A stretch of 64,000 nucleotides of DNA from Flavivirga jejuensis (GTDB taxonomy: Bacteria > Bacteroidota > Bacteroidia > Flavobacteriales > Flavobacteriaceae), in NCBI RefSeq assembly GCF_030540765.1, contig NZ_JAUOEL010000004.1, forward strand, positions 248,001 through 312,000, written 5' to 3'. Of the stretch, positions 17,258 to 25,774 are shown one piece after another. The translations under genes and the position numbers were made by a program. Under the pieces are notes generated by a model. That model saw only the letters and a program-made list of their open reading frames with translations. It was not told the origin of the DNA and ran no database searches. Every line of letters begins with the position of its first letter. Position 1 is the first letter of the stretch.

Positions 17258-18598
17258 ATGAAACGATTACAATTATTAGTTATTTTTCTCTTAACAAGTA
17301 CATTATGTTTTCCACAACAAGATAACTTTAAACAGTTAGATTCATTTTTTAAAACCTTATCAGATAACAACAAAGTGATGGGAACTTTAGTAGTTTCTAA
17401 AAACGGACAGGTTATTTATGATAAGAGTATCGGATACGCTAGTGTTTCTGAGGGGAAAAAAATCACCAAGGCCTCAAAATTTAGATTAGCATCTATTACA
17501 AAAACTTTTACTGCAACCATGGTTTATCAATTGGTTGATGAAGGCAAACTAAAACTTACGGATAAACTCTCAAGCCATTTCCCTCAGATTCCAAATGCAG
17601 AAAATATCACCATTGAAAATTTATTAACTCATAGTAGTGGTTTATACGAAATTACTAAAGATGCTGGTTTTAAAACATGGCATTTAGAAGGGGCTACCCG
17701 AGAAGAAATGCTAGCAAGAATGCAAAAATATCCTGGAGTTTTTGAACCCAATGAAAAATGTAAATATTCCAATTCTAATTTTCTTCTTCTGGGCTATATC
17801 ATTGAAAATATAGAAAAGACTAGCTATGCCGAGGTGCTTCAAAAAAGAATTGCAGATAAACTAAACCTAAAAAACACCTATTATGGTGGTAAAATAAATG
17901 CAACAAATAATGAGTGTGTTTCTTATAAATATAAAAAAGGTACGTTAACACAATCTGAAGAAACAGATATGAGCGTTCCTGGTGGTGCAGGTGGTATTGT
18001 TGCGACACCATACGATCTTGTAACATTTTATGAATCACTATTTACTGGGGAATTAATGTCGTCGGAAAGTTTTTCAAAAATGATTACAATTAAAAAGTTC
18101 CCATATGGGAGTGGCATTTTTAAAGGAGAAATGTACGGTCTGGATAGTTATGGTCATGGGGGAGCTATCGATGGATTCGCTACTGAAATAACGTATATCC
18201 CTGAAGAAAAAACAACCATTGTTTTATTGGCAAATGCTTTAAATTATAGTATATCAGACATTATTACAAATGGTTTTTTAGCAAGTCAAAATAAAGACTT
18301 GGTAAAACCTATGGCTAATATGACATTTATCGAATTGACCGAACAACAAATACAGCCTTTTGCTGGAGAATATGAATACTTCATTGAAAATGAAAAGGTT
18401 AGTTTTACCATTGTAGCAGAGGGTAATGTACTAAAAGGTAGTCCAAATCCAAACATGTTATTTAAGTTTAAAGCTATAAAGAATAATGAATTTGTACAAG
18501 AAAAATTCGGAATTCATCTTAAGTTTAATTTAAAGGAAAAGACATTAATTTTTTCACAAGCAGGAATTAACCCAAAAACATTAACAAAAAAACAATAA
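17258..18598 (+). CDS. Secreted serine hydrolase, class C beta-lactamase family
   Basis: A 446-residue periplasmic or secreted enzyme with a signal peptide (about 1-19). It has the three motifs of the family: S79-I-T-K82 with the nucleophile Ser, Y170-S-N172, and H300-G-G302 in place of KTG. A C-terminal beta domain of about 100 residues follows the catalytic part. HGG variants usually act as peptidases or esterases rather than antibiotic hydrolases. It is divergent from the LytS/LytTR genes with a 187-bp gap, and an ExbB-like gene follows after 11 bp. The substrate cannot be told. Confidence 0.88.
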   Translation: MKRLQLLVIFLLTSTLCFPQQDNFKQLDSFFKTLSDNNKVMGTLVVSKNGQVIYDKSIGYASVSEGKKITKASKFRLASITKTFTATMVYQLVDEGKLKLTDKLSSHFPQIPNAENITIENLLTHSSGLYEITKDAGFKTWHLEGATREEMLARMQKYPGVFEPNEKCKYSNSNFLLLGYIIENIEKTSYAEVLQKRIADKLNLKNTYYGGKINATNNECVSYKYKKGTLTQSEETDMSVPGGAGGIVATPYDLVTFYESLFTGELMSSESFSKMITIKKFPYGSGIFKGEMYGLDSYGHGGAIDGFATEITYIPEEKTTIVLLANALNYSISDIITNGFLASQNKDLVKPMANMTFIELTEQQIQPFAGEYEYFIENEKVSFTIVAEGNVLKGSPNPNMLFKFKAIKNNEFVQEKFGIHLKFNLKEKTLIFSQAGINPKTLTKKQ

Positions 18599-18609
18599 AT
18601 TTAAACATT

Positions 18610-19017
18610 ATGATAACATTAGTATTATTACAGAACCCAGGTTTTTTTTCACAATTATCAAAACGATTTGAAGAAGGCGGATCATTTTTTATGTCACTTA
18701 TTTTAATCTGTTTCATATTGGCATTTGTCTTTCTTGTCTTTGGCTTTTTAAGTGTTAAAAAGGATTTAAACAAATCTAAAAAAATGATGAGCTTAGCATC
18801 AGATGTCAGTATTTTGGGGCTTGTCTTTGGTTTTTTAGGATCAACCATAGGTATGATTCAAGCTTTTGACTCTATAGAAGCTGTTGGTGATATTAGTGCA
18901 GGTATGATGTCTGGAGGGCTTAAGGTAGCATTTTTAACTACTGTATTTGGATGCATAACTTTTATTCTTCCTAGAATTGGTATTATAATTTTAAAAGGAT
19001 TCCAAAAAAATGTTTAG
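18610..19017 (+). CDS. Orphan MotA/TolQ/ExbB-like membrane protein
   Basis: A 135-residue protein with three hydrophobic segments (about 27-48, 63-82 and 98-128). It has the TolQ/ExbB signature in segments 2 and 3 (SDVSILGLVFGFLGSTIGMI, SAGMMSGGLKVAFLTTVFG). It is shorter than typical ExbB (about 230) because the N-terminal and cytoplasmic parts are reduced. No ExbD/TolR gene is adjacent. It is 11 bp downstream of the serine hydrolase gene, so it is probably co-transcribed. It may be a stand-alone proton-channel-like subunit; function is unknown. Confidence 0.75.
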   Translation: MITLVLLQNPGFFSQLSKRFEEGGSFFMSLILICFILAFVFLVFGFLSVKKDLNKSKKMMSLASDVSILGLVFGFLGSTIGMIQAFDSIEAVGDISAGMMSGGLKVAFLTTVFGCITFILPRIGIIILKGFQKNV

Positions 19018-19039
19018 TTATTTTTGGAATATATTGTTT

Positions 19040-19076
19040 AAAAGCCTCTTTTCATGAATTAAGAAAAGGGGCTTTT
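19040..19076 (+). terminator. Intrinsic terminator after the ExbB-like gene
   Basis: AAAAGCC followed by TCTTTTC pairs with GAAAAGG and GGCTTTT around an ATGAATTAA loop, with T residues in the right arm. Confidence 0.75.
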
Positions 19077-19120
19077 ATTAAGATTATTAAATACTTTTTT
19101 GGCAGTTCTGGGAGAGGAAA

Positions 19121-19245
19121 AATAAAGAATTTTGGTTTTTGACCTTTTTAGGTCAAAACCTTGTCGGCAACTTGATTGAGTATGAAACTAGCGAAATACC
19201 TCTATGGCTCTGCCGAGGATAGTAGGTTTCAAGAAATTCTTTATT
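19121..19245. repeat. Structured repeat element, copy B, with terminal inverted repeats
   Basis: A 12-bp perfect terminal inverted repeat, AATAAAGAATTT (19121-19132) with AAATTCTTTATT (19234-19245). Inside are a hairpin TGACCT/AGGTCA (19140-19154), an outer stem GAAAC (19184-19188) with GTTTC (19226-19230), and an inner stem CCTC/GAGG enclosing GGC/GCC. It sits exactly between two convergent genes and overlaps the end of the DUF4349 gene. Related to copy A at 6387-6490. Confidence 0.65.
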
Positions 19246-20110
19246 TTTTATGTCTTAGTCGCTTTTTTATAAAAATAAAAGTTAGTATTCCAATAATAAG
19301 CAATGGCCATATATGGATGATGCCTATAACTAGAGATTCAATAAAATCCCAACCAAAAGATATACCTTCTTTAATTTTAGACCAAAATGTTTTGTTATAA
19401 GTGTTAGGCTCTTCTTTATAATCTACAGTTTCATATAAATCAATTTGTATCGTACTGTATGAAACTTTATTCGTTAAATATTTTAGTCTTCCTTGAGCAG
19501 CCTCAATCTCTTCCTGAATAATTCGTAGTTTGTCTTCAGTAGCTAAAATATCTTCAACCGTTTTAGCATTTTTACGTAAAATAGATTCATAACGAGCTTT
19601 AACTTCTAGTTTTGTTTTAAGACGGGTTTGAATATCGATATATTCTTCGGTAACATCTTGTGTCGTTATGTTTTCATAGTCAATAAATTCTACAAAAGTA
19701 CTTATGGAGTCTATCATAGAGTCAAAGTATTGTTCGGGCACTTTAATAGTAAAACGATTCTCTTTTTTGTATAAATTATTATCAAACCTTAAATCAGAAA
19801 TATAAGCACCGTATTTGTGTACCATATTCTTGATTTGATTGGTTGCTTTTTTTACATCTTTAACTTTATATTTAGCATTGGCAGATTTAATTATTTTTAA
19901 ATGTTTTGGAACTGCATTTATTGATGCATCTTGTTTTAAAACAAAATTAGACGTCTCATCATTAACAGATTCAAAGTCTTCATTTATTTCAACATGAGTA
20001 ACAGGAACACTTTCGTTATACTTAGAAGATTGACTACAAGCCAAAAATGAAACAAAGATTAAACTAACTGCCAAAATTTTAAATACTATTTTTAATTGAT
20101 TTGCTTTCAT
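19241..20110 (-). CDS. DUF4349 family lipoprotein
   Basis: A 289-residue envelope protein with a lipobox ending at C25 (SLIFVSFLAC). The DUF4349 domain (about 70-265) starts with an IIKSANAKYKVKDVKKA strand/helix, then RFTIKVPEQYFDSMI. A long coiled-coil follows (RLKTKLEVKARYESILRKNA) and then LTNKVSYSTIQIDL. One membrane segment near the C-terminus (about 257-280) is followed by a basic tail (KKRLRHKK). It is anchored at both ends, or the N-terminal signal is a membrane anchor. Function is unknown. It faces a divergent promoter region carrying TTGTAA boxes. Confidence 0.85.
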   Translation of the reverse strand: MKANQLKIVFKILAVSLIFVSFLACSQSSKYNESVPVTHVEINEDFESVNDETSNFVLKQDASINAVPKHLKIIKSANAKYKVKDVKKATNQIKNMVHKYGAYISDLRFDNNLYKKENRFTIKVPEQYFDSMIDSISTFVEFIDYENITTQDVTEEYIDIQTRLKTKLEVKARYESILRKNAKTVEDILATEDKLRIIQEEIEAAQGRLKYLTNKVSYSTIQIDLYETVDYKEEPNTYNKTFWSKIKEGISFGWDFIESLVIGIIHIWPLLIIGILTFIFIKKRLRHKK

Positions 20111-20138
20111 AATTTTATATTTTTAATAATTATATAAA

Positions 20139-20146
20139 CAAACATA
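20139..20146 (-). promoter_or_regulatory. Probable -7 box (TATGTTTG) of the DUF4349 gene
   Basis: The minus strand reads TATGTTTG, matching the Bacteroidetes TAnnTTTG box, 29 bp upstream of the start codon. A TTTG lies 14 bp further upstream, closer than the usual 19-21 bp, so the -33 element is weak. Confidence 0.45.
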
Positions 20147-20167
20147 TCGAGCAATCGAAGCAAAGAA

Positions 20168-20214
20168 TTGTAAAGCGATTGTAAAAGGTTTGTAATCTAT
20201 TTTACAATTTGTAA
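20168..20214. promoter_or_regulatory. Cluster of TTGTAA boxes at 11-bp spacing in a divergent promoter
   Basis: TTGTAA occurs at 20168, 20179 and 20190, exactly 11 bp apart, then inverted as TTACAA at 20202-20207 and direct again at 20209-20214. Equal helical phasing suggests a protein that binds one face of the DNA. The region separates the DUF4349 gene from the gene at 20241. Confidence 0.6.
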
Positions 20215-20240
20215 TTAATTTATAACCAGTAGATTTTAAC

Positions 20241-21134
20241 TTGATCAAACAAGATTTTTATTATTTCAATCTTTTAAAAAAGAAAGTAGCAGCTACTTTT
20301 TTAAAGACGAATCATGCGCCAGATTTAATTGAAGCTTGGAAAGGTGAAGATATTGTTTCATTTCAGGAAGATTTGTTTATTAAAGTAAAAGCAAAAGTTA
20401 GCGAAAAGTGGTTTTATACCTATTTTAAAAATAATACTGAAAAACTACCGAGGATTGATATGCTTAATTTACTAAGCGAATATGTTGATTTGAAGGATTG
20501 GAATACATTTAAGGCTACTCATAAAAATAAAACACATGTCCTATCAAATAAAAGAAAACCACTGTATTGGTTATTGTTGTTAATACCCGTAATTGTTTTT
20601 TTTGTATTTGGTATGAATTCTAAAAATCAATTTCATTTTTGCTTTGTAGATGCTATTAAAAATACACCCATAACAAAAACGCCATTAGATATCAAGATTT
20701 TGCAAGATGAAGAATCGCCTTTGTATTTTAAAACCGATAGTCTGGGTTGCTTTAATTATGAGACAAAAGAGACTCGTATCAAATTTGTAGTGCAATCACC
20801 ATATCATAAAACAGATACTATAGTTCGATTTATCGATTCCAATTCTAATCAAACAGTTAAACTTGTTACAGACGATTATGCTTTAATGCTGCATTATTAT
20901 TCTAACGGAAACGTAAAAGATTGGAAAAAACATAAACAACAGCTTAATAACCTTATAGCAAATGATGCTCAGATATATCAATTATTTGATACCAACATTG
21001 GAGTTGAATTATTTACTAAAGAAGATTTTATAAGGTTTATTACAACGCCAACACGTAATTTAAGACGCGTAGAAATATTAGATAAAACGTTGAAAGATGG
21101 AAAGATTTCAAAACTTAAATTTATTGTGAAATGA
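20241..21134 (+). CDS. Single-pass membrane protein of unknown function
   Basis: A 297-residue protein starting with TTG at 20241 (MIKQDFYYFNLLKKKVAATF). The first 105 residues are soluble, probably cytoplasmic, and rich in aromatic residues. One membrane helix follows (about 107-125, PLYWLLLLIPVIVFFVFGM). The C-terminal part of about 170 residues is predicted to be periplasmic and starts with a beta-rich portion (FCFVDAIKNTPITKTPLDIK, then YFKTDSLGCFNYETKETRIKF) that resembles a carboxypeptidase-regulatory-like fold. The layout recalls anti-sigma or signalling anchors, but no such domain is recognisable. The stop overlaps the start of the next gene (ATGA). Confidence 0.7.
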   Translation: MIKQDFYYFNLLKKKVAATFLKTNHAPDLIEAWKGEDIVSFQEDLFIKVKAKVSEKWFYTYFKNNTEKLPRIDMLNLLSEYVDLKDWNTFKATHKNKTHVLSNKRKPLYWLLLLIPVIVFFVFGMNSKNQFHFCFVDAIKNTPITKTPLDIKILQDEESPLYFKTDSLGCFNYETKETRIKFVVQSPYHKTDTIVRFIDSNSNQTVKLVTDDYALMLHYYSNGNVKDWKKHKQQLNNLIANDAQIYQLFDTNIGVELFTKEDFIRFITTPTRNLRRVEILDKTLKDGKISKLKFIVK

Positions 21135-21616
21135 AGAGATTGACCTATATAATATGTATTCTGATTTTTATTTCATGTAAAAATAATGAAGCTAATAAAG
21201 TATCCGAAAGCCCTGTATTGGAAATGGAAAATGATACCGAAGTATACGACTTTGAGATAAATTCAAAAGTGAATAGATATGAAACCCTATCAACTCAAAA
21301 ACTTCAAGACTATTTTGATTTAATAAAACTTCAAAAAAAACATCCAGAATTTAAAGATGATATTTTATTACAACTTAGAAAATTATCGAATGATTCCATT
21401 CTAAATTATACTGGTGATTTTTCAATAGAAAATATTCATCAAGTAGGAGAAGTTGAAACTATTTCAGATTCTATCCAAAAAATAAAACTAGTTTACAATG
21501 TAGTGTCAGACTCCTATAAAGGTTTAGACTCTATTTTAGCAAACATTATTTCTAAAACGATTCTTATTGATGAAACAGCAACCATTTCAAATAAAGTTGT
21601 GTTTTTAAGACCATAA
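21131..21616 (+). CDS. Lipoprotein of unknown function, coupled to the upstream gene
   Basis: A 161-residue lipoprotein with a lipobox ending at C16 (CILIFISCKNN). An acidic linker precedes a helical region (LQDYFDLIKLQKKHPEFKDD) and a C-terminal beta region (QKIKLVYNVVSDSYKGLDSI). Its ATG overlaps the TGA of the upstream gene, so the two proteins are probably made together. No known domain is recognised. Confidence 0.7.
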   Translation: MKRLTYIICILIFISCKNNEANKVSESPVLEMENDTEVYDFEINSKVNRYETLSTQKLQDYFDLIKLQKKHPEFKDDILLQLRKLSNDSILNYTGDFSIENIHQVGEVETISDSIQKIKLVYNVVSDSYKGLDSILANIISKTILIDETATISNKVVFLRP

Positions 21617-21674
21617 ATTCTAATTGCTTTTCATTTAATAAAATACTCTCAATCTATTTTTTTGACAAAAATAG

Positions 21675-21720
21675 TTGCGTAACTAATCGGTTACGTTTAT
21701 ATTTGTAACCGATCAGTTAC
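21675..21720 (+). promoter_or_regulatory. Promoter with embedded operator of the ArsR/SRPBCC operon
   Basis: TTG at 21675-21677 and TATATTTG (TAnnTTTG) at 21698-21705 are 20 bp apart, a good Bacteroidetes promoter. It is overlaid by an inverted repeat: GTAACTAATCGGTTAC (21679-21694) and GTAACCGATCAGTTAC (21705-21720), 15 of 16 positions matching as reverse complements. The repressor would cover both promoter elements, so autorepression is likely. Confidence 0.75.
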
Positions 21721-21728
21721 CTAATATT

Positions 21729-22058
21729 ATGAGAAGAGATGTTTTTCAAGCCATAGCAGACCCTGTTAGAAGAGATATTATAGAGTTGCTTTCTAACGAA
21801 TCACTTACTGTAAATACTGTAGCCGAAAAATTCGAGGTAAGCCGTCCTGCAATTTCAAAACACTTGAAAATTTTGAAGGAATGTGGAATCATAGAGATAA
21901 ACAAAAAGGGTAGAGAACGCTTTTGCATCATAAAACCCAGAAACCTTATTCCTGCATTTTTGTGGATAGAACAATATAAAGCCCTGTGGGAAGATAGGAT
22001 AGATACTTTCGAAGATTATTTAATGACATTACAAACTAAAAATAAAAAAAATGAGTAA
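21729..22058 (+). CDS. ArsR-family HTH transcriptional regulator
   Basis: A 109-residue winged-helix protein. The helix-turn-helix is at about 28-55 (LTVNTVAEKFEVSRPAISKH) and the wing at about 65-80 (EINKKGRERFCIIKP). It opens with the typical VFQAIADPVRRDIIELL. No metal-binding Cys cluster is visible, so it belongs to the group that pairs with SRPBCC (AHSA1-like) proteins rather than the metal sensors. It overlaps the next gene by 8 bp and probably represses its own operon through the inverted repeat at 21679-21720. Confidence 0.9.
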   Translation: MRRDVFQAIADPVRRDIIELLSNESLTVNTVAEKFEVSRPAISKHLKILKECGIIEINKKGRERFCIIKPRNLIPAFLWIEQYKALWEDRIDTFEDYLMTLQTKNKKNE

Positions 22059-22515
22059 AACAAATGATGCTAGCAACCGAACAGTTACCATAAAAAGAAC
22101 GTTTAATGCGCCTATAGAATTGGTTTGGGAAGCATGGACTCAACCAGAACATATAATAAAATGGTGGGGGCATGTAAAAATGAATGTTAAAGTGATTCAA
22201 CACAATTTTAAAGTAGGAGGCACGTGGAAATACACCATGGAAATGCCAGATGGTAATGAATTTATTACTGAAGGCGTATATTCTGAAATTGTTGAATTCG
22301 AAAAAATAATTTCATCAGCAGATTTCAAACCTATGACCGAAGGTGTAGAAATACAAGCTTTCTTTGAGAAAAATGGCGATCAAACAAATTTTACATTTAA
22401 TATTGTACACGACACAGAAGAGTATTGTAAGCAACAAGAAAAAATGGGTATTCTAAATGGTTGGGGCTCTGTTTTTGATAGATTAGTCGAGCATTTAGAA
22501 ACTTTGGTGAAATAA
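22051..22515 (+). CDS. SRPBCC (AHSA1-like) domain protein
   Basis: A 154-residue START/Bet v1-like domain protein, beginning with the usual VTIKRTFNAPIELVWEAWTQ and HIIKWWG signature and ending with a long helix (GWGSVFDRLVEHLETLV). Members bind small hydrophobic ligands or act as cochaperones; the ligand here is unknown. It is translationally coupled to the ArsR-type repressor, a common pairing. Confidence 0.9.
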   Translation: MSKTNDASNRTVTIKRTFNAPIELVWEAWTQPEHIIKWWGHVKMNVKVIQHNFKVGGTWKYTMEMPDGNEFITEGVYSEIVEFEKIISSADFKPMTEGVEIQAFFEKNGDQTNFTFNIVHDTEEYCKQQEKMGILNGWGSVFDRLVEHLETLVK

Positions 22516-22542
22516 AAACCTTAGGCACTTTGTTAAAACTAG

Positions 22543-22567
22543 AAGCTCATGTTTATGGGCTTTTTTT
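22543..22567 (+). terminator. Intrinsic terminator of the ArsR/SRPBCC operon
   Basis: AAGCTCAT pairs with ATGGGCTT (one G-T pair) around a GTTT loop, followed by a T-run. Confidence 0.75.
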
Positions 22568-22756
22568 GTTTTTACAAGTTAGTAGATGTTTTGCAGAAAA
22601 TATTGATTTTAAGTTTTTTTAATATAAATTAGCTTCTGTTTGTAGATAAGTAAGTATCATCAGATATAAAATGAACTTTAAAACAATATGTAAATTCTAG
22701 ATAACTATTTAGTATTTAAACGATTTCATATCTAATCTTAACCCCAAATAGAAGAC

Positions 22757-24241
22757 ATGAAGAAACTATTCTCTAAATTACTATTACTAATTCCTTGCCT
22801 GATATTTAGCCAGAAAATAGTAAACATTGAAGCTGACCTTATTTCATTTAATGATAGGGATTTTAGACTCTACAAAAAATCAGAAGAACATTATCGGCAA
22901 TTTGAATTTGAACTGTTGGAACTTTACGATTATGAACACAATATTTCTTATTATAGTAAAAAGATTGAGACTGAAGAATTAGATGATTCCGTAATTGAAA
23001 CAAAATCCTTAACCCCATTTTCAATTAACAGATTCTCTGAACAAAACCCTTCGCTTTATTTTAGAGAACGAAACGTCTTATACCAACTTAATTATTTCAA
23101 TAATGCTTATTTCTCTGTAAGAGTTTTTGAATACAAAAATCAATATAATGAGATTATTCAAGGAAGAGAAAACAAATGGAATTTAATCAAAACAGAATTT
23201 TATAATTATTTTATTATAAATATTAAGAAAAACACCCAAATCCTAGTACTTACAGAACATGAGGGTAGGCACTTAGACATAGTAGGTTTCATTACCAATG
23301 GAGCTAATGGATTAAAGGCTAGTTTAAGAGGGCAAAATTTTAAGGAACAAATTGATGATAAAGCATCAATAAAAGAACTTAAAGAACTTACGAGTACATA
23401 TAATTACAACGATAAGTTTACTAATCTTTACAGAATTACCAACCACCAAGAACTTAGAGATGTTATATTTAATAAATCACTTTTGAACAAAAAATATGAT
23501 ACAATTTATATCAAAAAAGGATTTGGTATTGGTGGAAAGAATCAAGAGTATGACGTTTATAATCTGAAATTAAAAATAATCTCTCCAAAAGGCACAAGAG
23601 CCGTGTTTGCTAATAATGATTCTTATTCACAGATTCTGGTCAACAATCAAATAAAGTGGCTTACTAAAGAAGGGATGATTTTAAAAGACAAACCAGAGCT
23701 TCCTTATTCCGTGTGCGGAACCGTAAGTTCGGTAAAAAGAAAAATAGTGCGTGATGGAAACTTAGTTCAAATGATTGAAGAAACTGATAATTTTGATGGA
23801 GGTCCACCGAAAACACTTGTATATAATCTACCTTTCAAGGATAAAGAATATGAAACCTATTTTCTCAATGGTAGTAAAGCGTTGAGTTATGATGATAATT
23901 CTGGTCTAGGTGCTCATTACCAATTACCAGGCGAAGCCTACAATTATTTTATTGTAAAAAAAGGTGATGGGGCAACATTGTTTGAATATTTTTTCAAAAA
24001 AGACAGTGTTCACTCACTAAAAAAGTTATTACCAGATAACATGCTTTACACTATTAGAAGTAAAAACTATTATACTCCGATTTTGTTTCAGAGGGATGAG
24101 AAATATGGTTATTTTCCAATTAATAAATCGGGCAGGTATACTTCAATTGATAATTTCAATGGTTCGTTAGCAAGATTTAGGTTAGATAGTGGCAAGAAGG
24201 GATGGCTTGATATTTATGGTAATGAATATATAGACAAATAA
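22757..24241 (+). CDS. Secreted protein with C-terminal WG-like repeat
   Basis: A 494-residue protein with a signal peptide (about 1-18, LLLLIPCLIFS). The body is a low-similarity alpha/beta region rich in Tyr, Lys and Asn. The last 50 residues read like WG repeats (EKYGYFPINKSGRYTSIDNF, KKGWLDIYGNEYIDK), a surface beta motif common in Bacteroidetes. No catalytic motif is recognised. It has no operon partner. The N-terminal 400 residues could be a divergent family-specific domain. Confidence 0.7.
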   Translation: MKKLFSKLLLLIPCLIFSQKIVNIEADLISFNDRDFRLYKKSEEHYRQFEFELLELYDYEHNISYYSKKIETEELDDSVIETKSLTPFSINRFSEQNPSLYFRERNVLYQLNYFNNAYFSVRVFEYKNQYNEIIQGRENKWNLIKTEFYNYFIINIKKNTQILVLTEHEGRHLDIVGFITNGANGLKASLRGQNFKEQIDDKASIKELKELTSTYNYNDKFTNLYRITNHQELRDVIFNKSLLNKKYDTIYIKKGFGIGGKNQEYDVYNLKLKIISPKGTRAVFANNDSYSQILVNNQIKWLTKEGMILKDKPELPYSVCGTVSSVKRKIVRDGNLVQMIEETDNFDGGPPKTLVYNLPFKDKEYETYFLNGSKALSYDDNSGLGAHYQLPGEAYNYFIVKKGDGATLFEYFFKKDSVHSLKKLLPDNMLYTIRSKNYYTPILFQRDEKYGYFPINKSGRYTSIDNFNGSLARFRLDSGKKGWLDIYGNEYIDK

Positions 24242-24347
24242 CAAGTGTTATATTGAAAACAATAAACGTAAATTTAGAAAATTATTTCTATAATTTTTAT
24301 TCACGTCGAAATTTAATCTCTAAAAACAAACCAAAATACTAAACCAA

Positions 24348-25700
24348 CTACTTCCTCTTATTCCGTTTATTATAATTCTTATCACCTCTTGTTTTAGGCT
24401 TTTTGTACTTAGCAGCAATTTTAAATTTATAAGAACCCCCTAAATTTTCTTTAGAGTTTTTTTTAGATTTTTCATGAAAAGCAGGTCCTGGAGCATCTTC
24501 ATCTTTACGTTTAATAGGATTGTTACGTTCCTTTATTTTCGGACGTTCTTCTTCAATTAACTCCGTAGAGATCTTAACAGCCATAGGAATTTCCAATAAA
24601 GGAATCTCCATATTCATTAAAGTTTCAATACCTTCAATAGACTCTTGTTCTGCTTTAGTAGAAAAAACCATGGACTTTCCTTCACGTTCTGCACGACCTG
24701 TTCTACCAATACGATGCATATAGTTTTCAGCATACAAAGGCGTATCAAAATTAATAACATGGGATACATTATCAATATCCAACCCACGAGCCATGACATC
24801 TGTAGCAATTAAAATACGGTTGTCACCATTTCTAAATTGTTCAATACTTCGTAGTCTGTAATTTTGGGTTTTATTAGAATGAATCACACATAACTCGTCA
24901 TGAAATGTTTCGTCTAGTTTTTCAAACAAACGATCAGCCATTCGTTTATAAGCCACAAATATTAAAACCCGATTAAAAGTTTCGGTATCATATAGTAAAT
25001 GCTCTAATAAATTAACCTTAGTATAAAAATTAGGAACATTATAACGTGTTTGCGATATGTTATCTAGAGGCGTACCAGAAATAGCAATAGAAACACGTTG
25101 AGGACTCTTAAAGAAATCACTAATTAAAGCATCGACATCTTGCGTCATAGTAGCCGAAAACATAATGTTTTGTCTACGACTAGGAAGAATATCAAAAATA
25201 TTAATTAGTTGATGTCTAAACCCTAAATCGAGCATCACATCAACTTCATCAATCACCAATTTCTGTATCGATTTAAGTTGCAAAACCCTGCTTAAAGCCA
25301 AGTCGTATAATCTCCCAGGTGTTGCCACTAGTATATCTATCCCTTGAGCAACTGCTTGTTTCTGGGTATTGATGTTGGTACCACCATAAACCCCTAAAAC
25401 ACGATTATTAATGTACTTTGAAAGTTTTTCAATCTCATCTACTACCTGCACAACTAATTCACGTGTAGGTACCAAAACCAAAACACGTGGCTCCTCTTGA
25501 GTAGAATATTTTAAATTCTTAATAATAGGTAGCATATAGGCAAAGGTTTTACCAGTACCCGTTTGCGCAATACCCACCATATCTTTACCAGAATTAACAA
25601 CATTAAATGCCTGTTCTTGTATAGGCGTAGGAGTTGTAAAACCCAGATCATCTAAGGCGTTATAAAGCGGAGTGTTTAAATTTAAATCTTCAAAATTCAA
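24348..25700 (-). CDS. DEAD-box RNA helicase with DEVD motif II
   Basis: A 450-residue ATP-dependent RNA helicase. The Q motif is at residues 3-31 (FEDLNLNTPLYNALDDLGF), motif I AQTGTGKT at 45-52, Ia PTRELVVQ at 78-85 and Ib TPGR at 127-130. Motif II is DEVD at 151-154 instead of DEAD, and motif III is SAT at 182-184. Motifs V and VI are in the second RecA domain (TDVMARGLDID, HRIGRTGR). A basic tail of about 60 residues (KYKKPKTRGDKNYNKRNKRK) should bind RNA. It probably acts in ribosome assembly or mRNA turnover. The A-to-V change in motif II still leaves both acidic residues, so activity is expected. Confidence 0.93.
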   Translation of the reverse strand: MNFEDLNLNTPLYNALDDLGFTTPTPIQEQAFNVVNSGKDMVGIAQTGTGKTFAYMLPIIKNLKYSTQEEPRVLVLVPTRELVVQVVDEIEKLSKYINNRVLGVYGGTNINTQKQAVAQGIDILVATPGRLYDLALSRVLQLKSIQKLVIDEVDVMLDLGFRHQLINIFDILPSRRQNIMFSATMTQDVDALISDFFKSPQRVSIAISGTPLDNISQTRYNVPNFYTKVNLLEHLLYDTETFNRVLIFVAYKRMADRLFEKLDETFHDELCVIHSNKTQNYRLRSIEQFRNGDNRILIATDVMARGLDIDNVSHVINFDTPLYAENYMHRIGRTGRAEREGKSMVFSTKAEQESIEGIETLMNMEIPLLEIPMAVKISTELIEEERPKIKERNNPIKRKDEDAPGPAFHEKSKKNSKENLGGSYKFKIAAKYKKPKTRGDKNYNKRNKRK

Positions 25701-25774
25701 AATGATGCTATTTAGCTGGCAAAGTTACGCTTAATTAATAATTAATTCTAGACTTAGAAACTAAAGGATAAAAT

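Noticed and set aside
24348-25700. DEVD in place of DEAD in the helicase as loss of function.
   Set aside because: Both acidic residues remain, and DExD variants are common and active.
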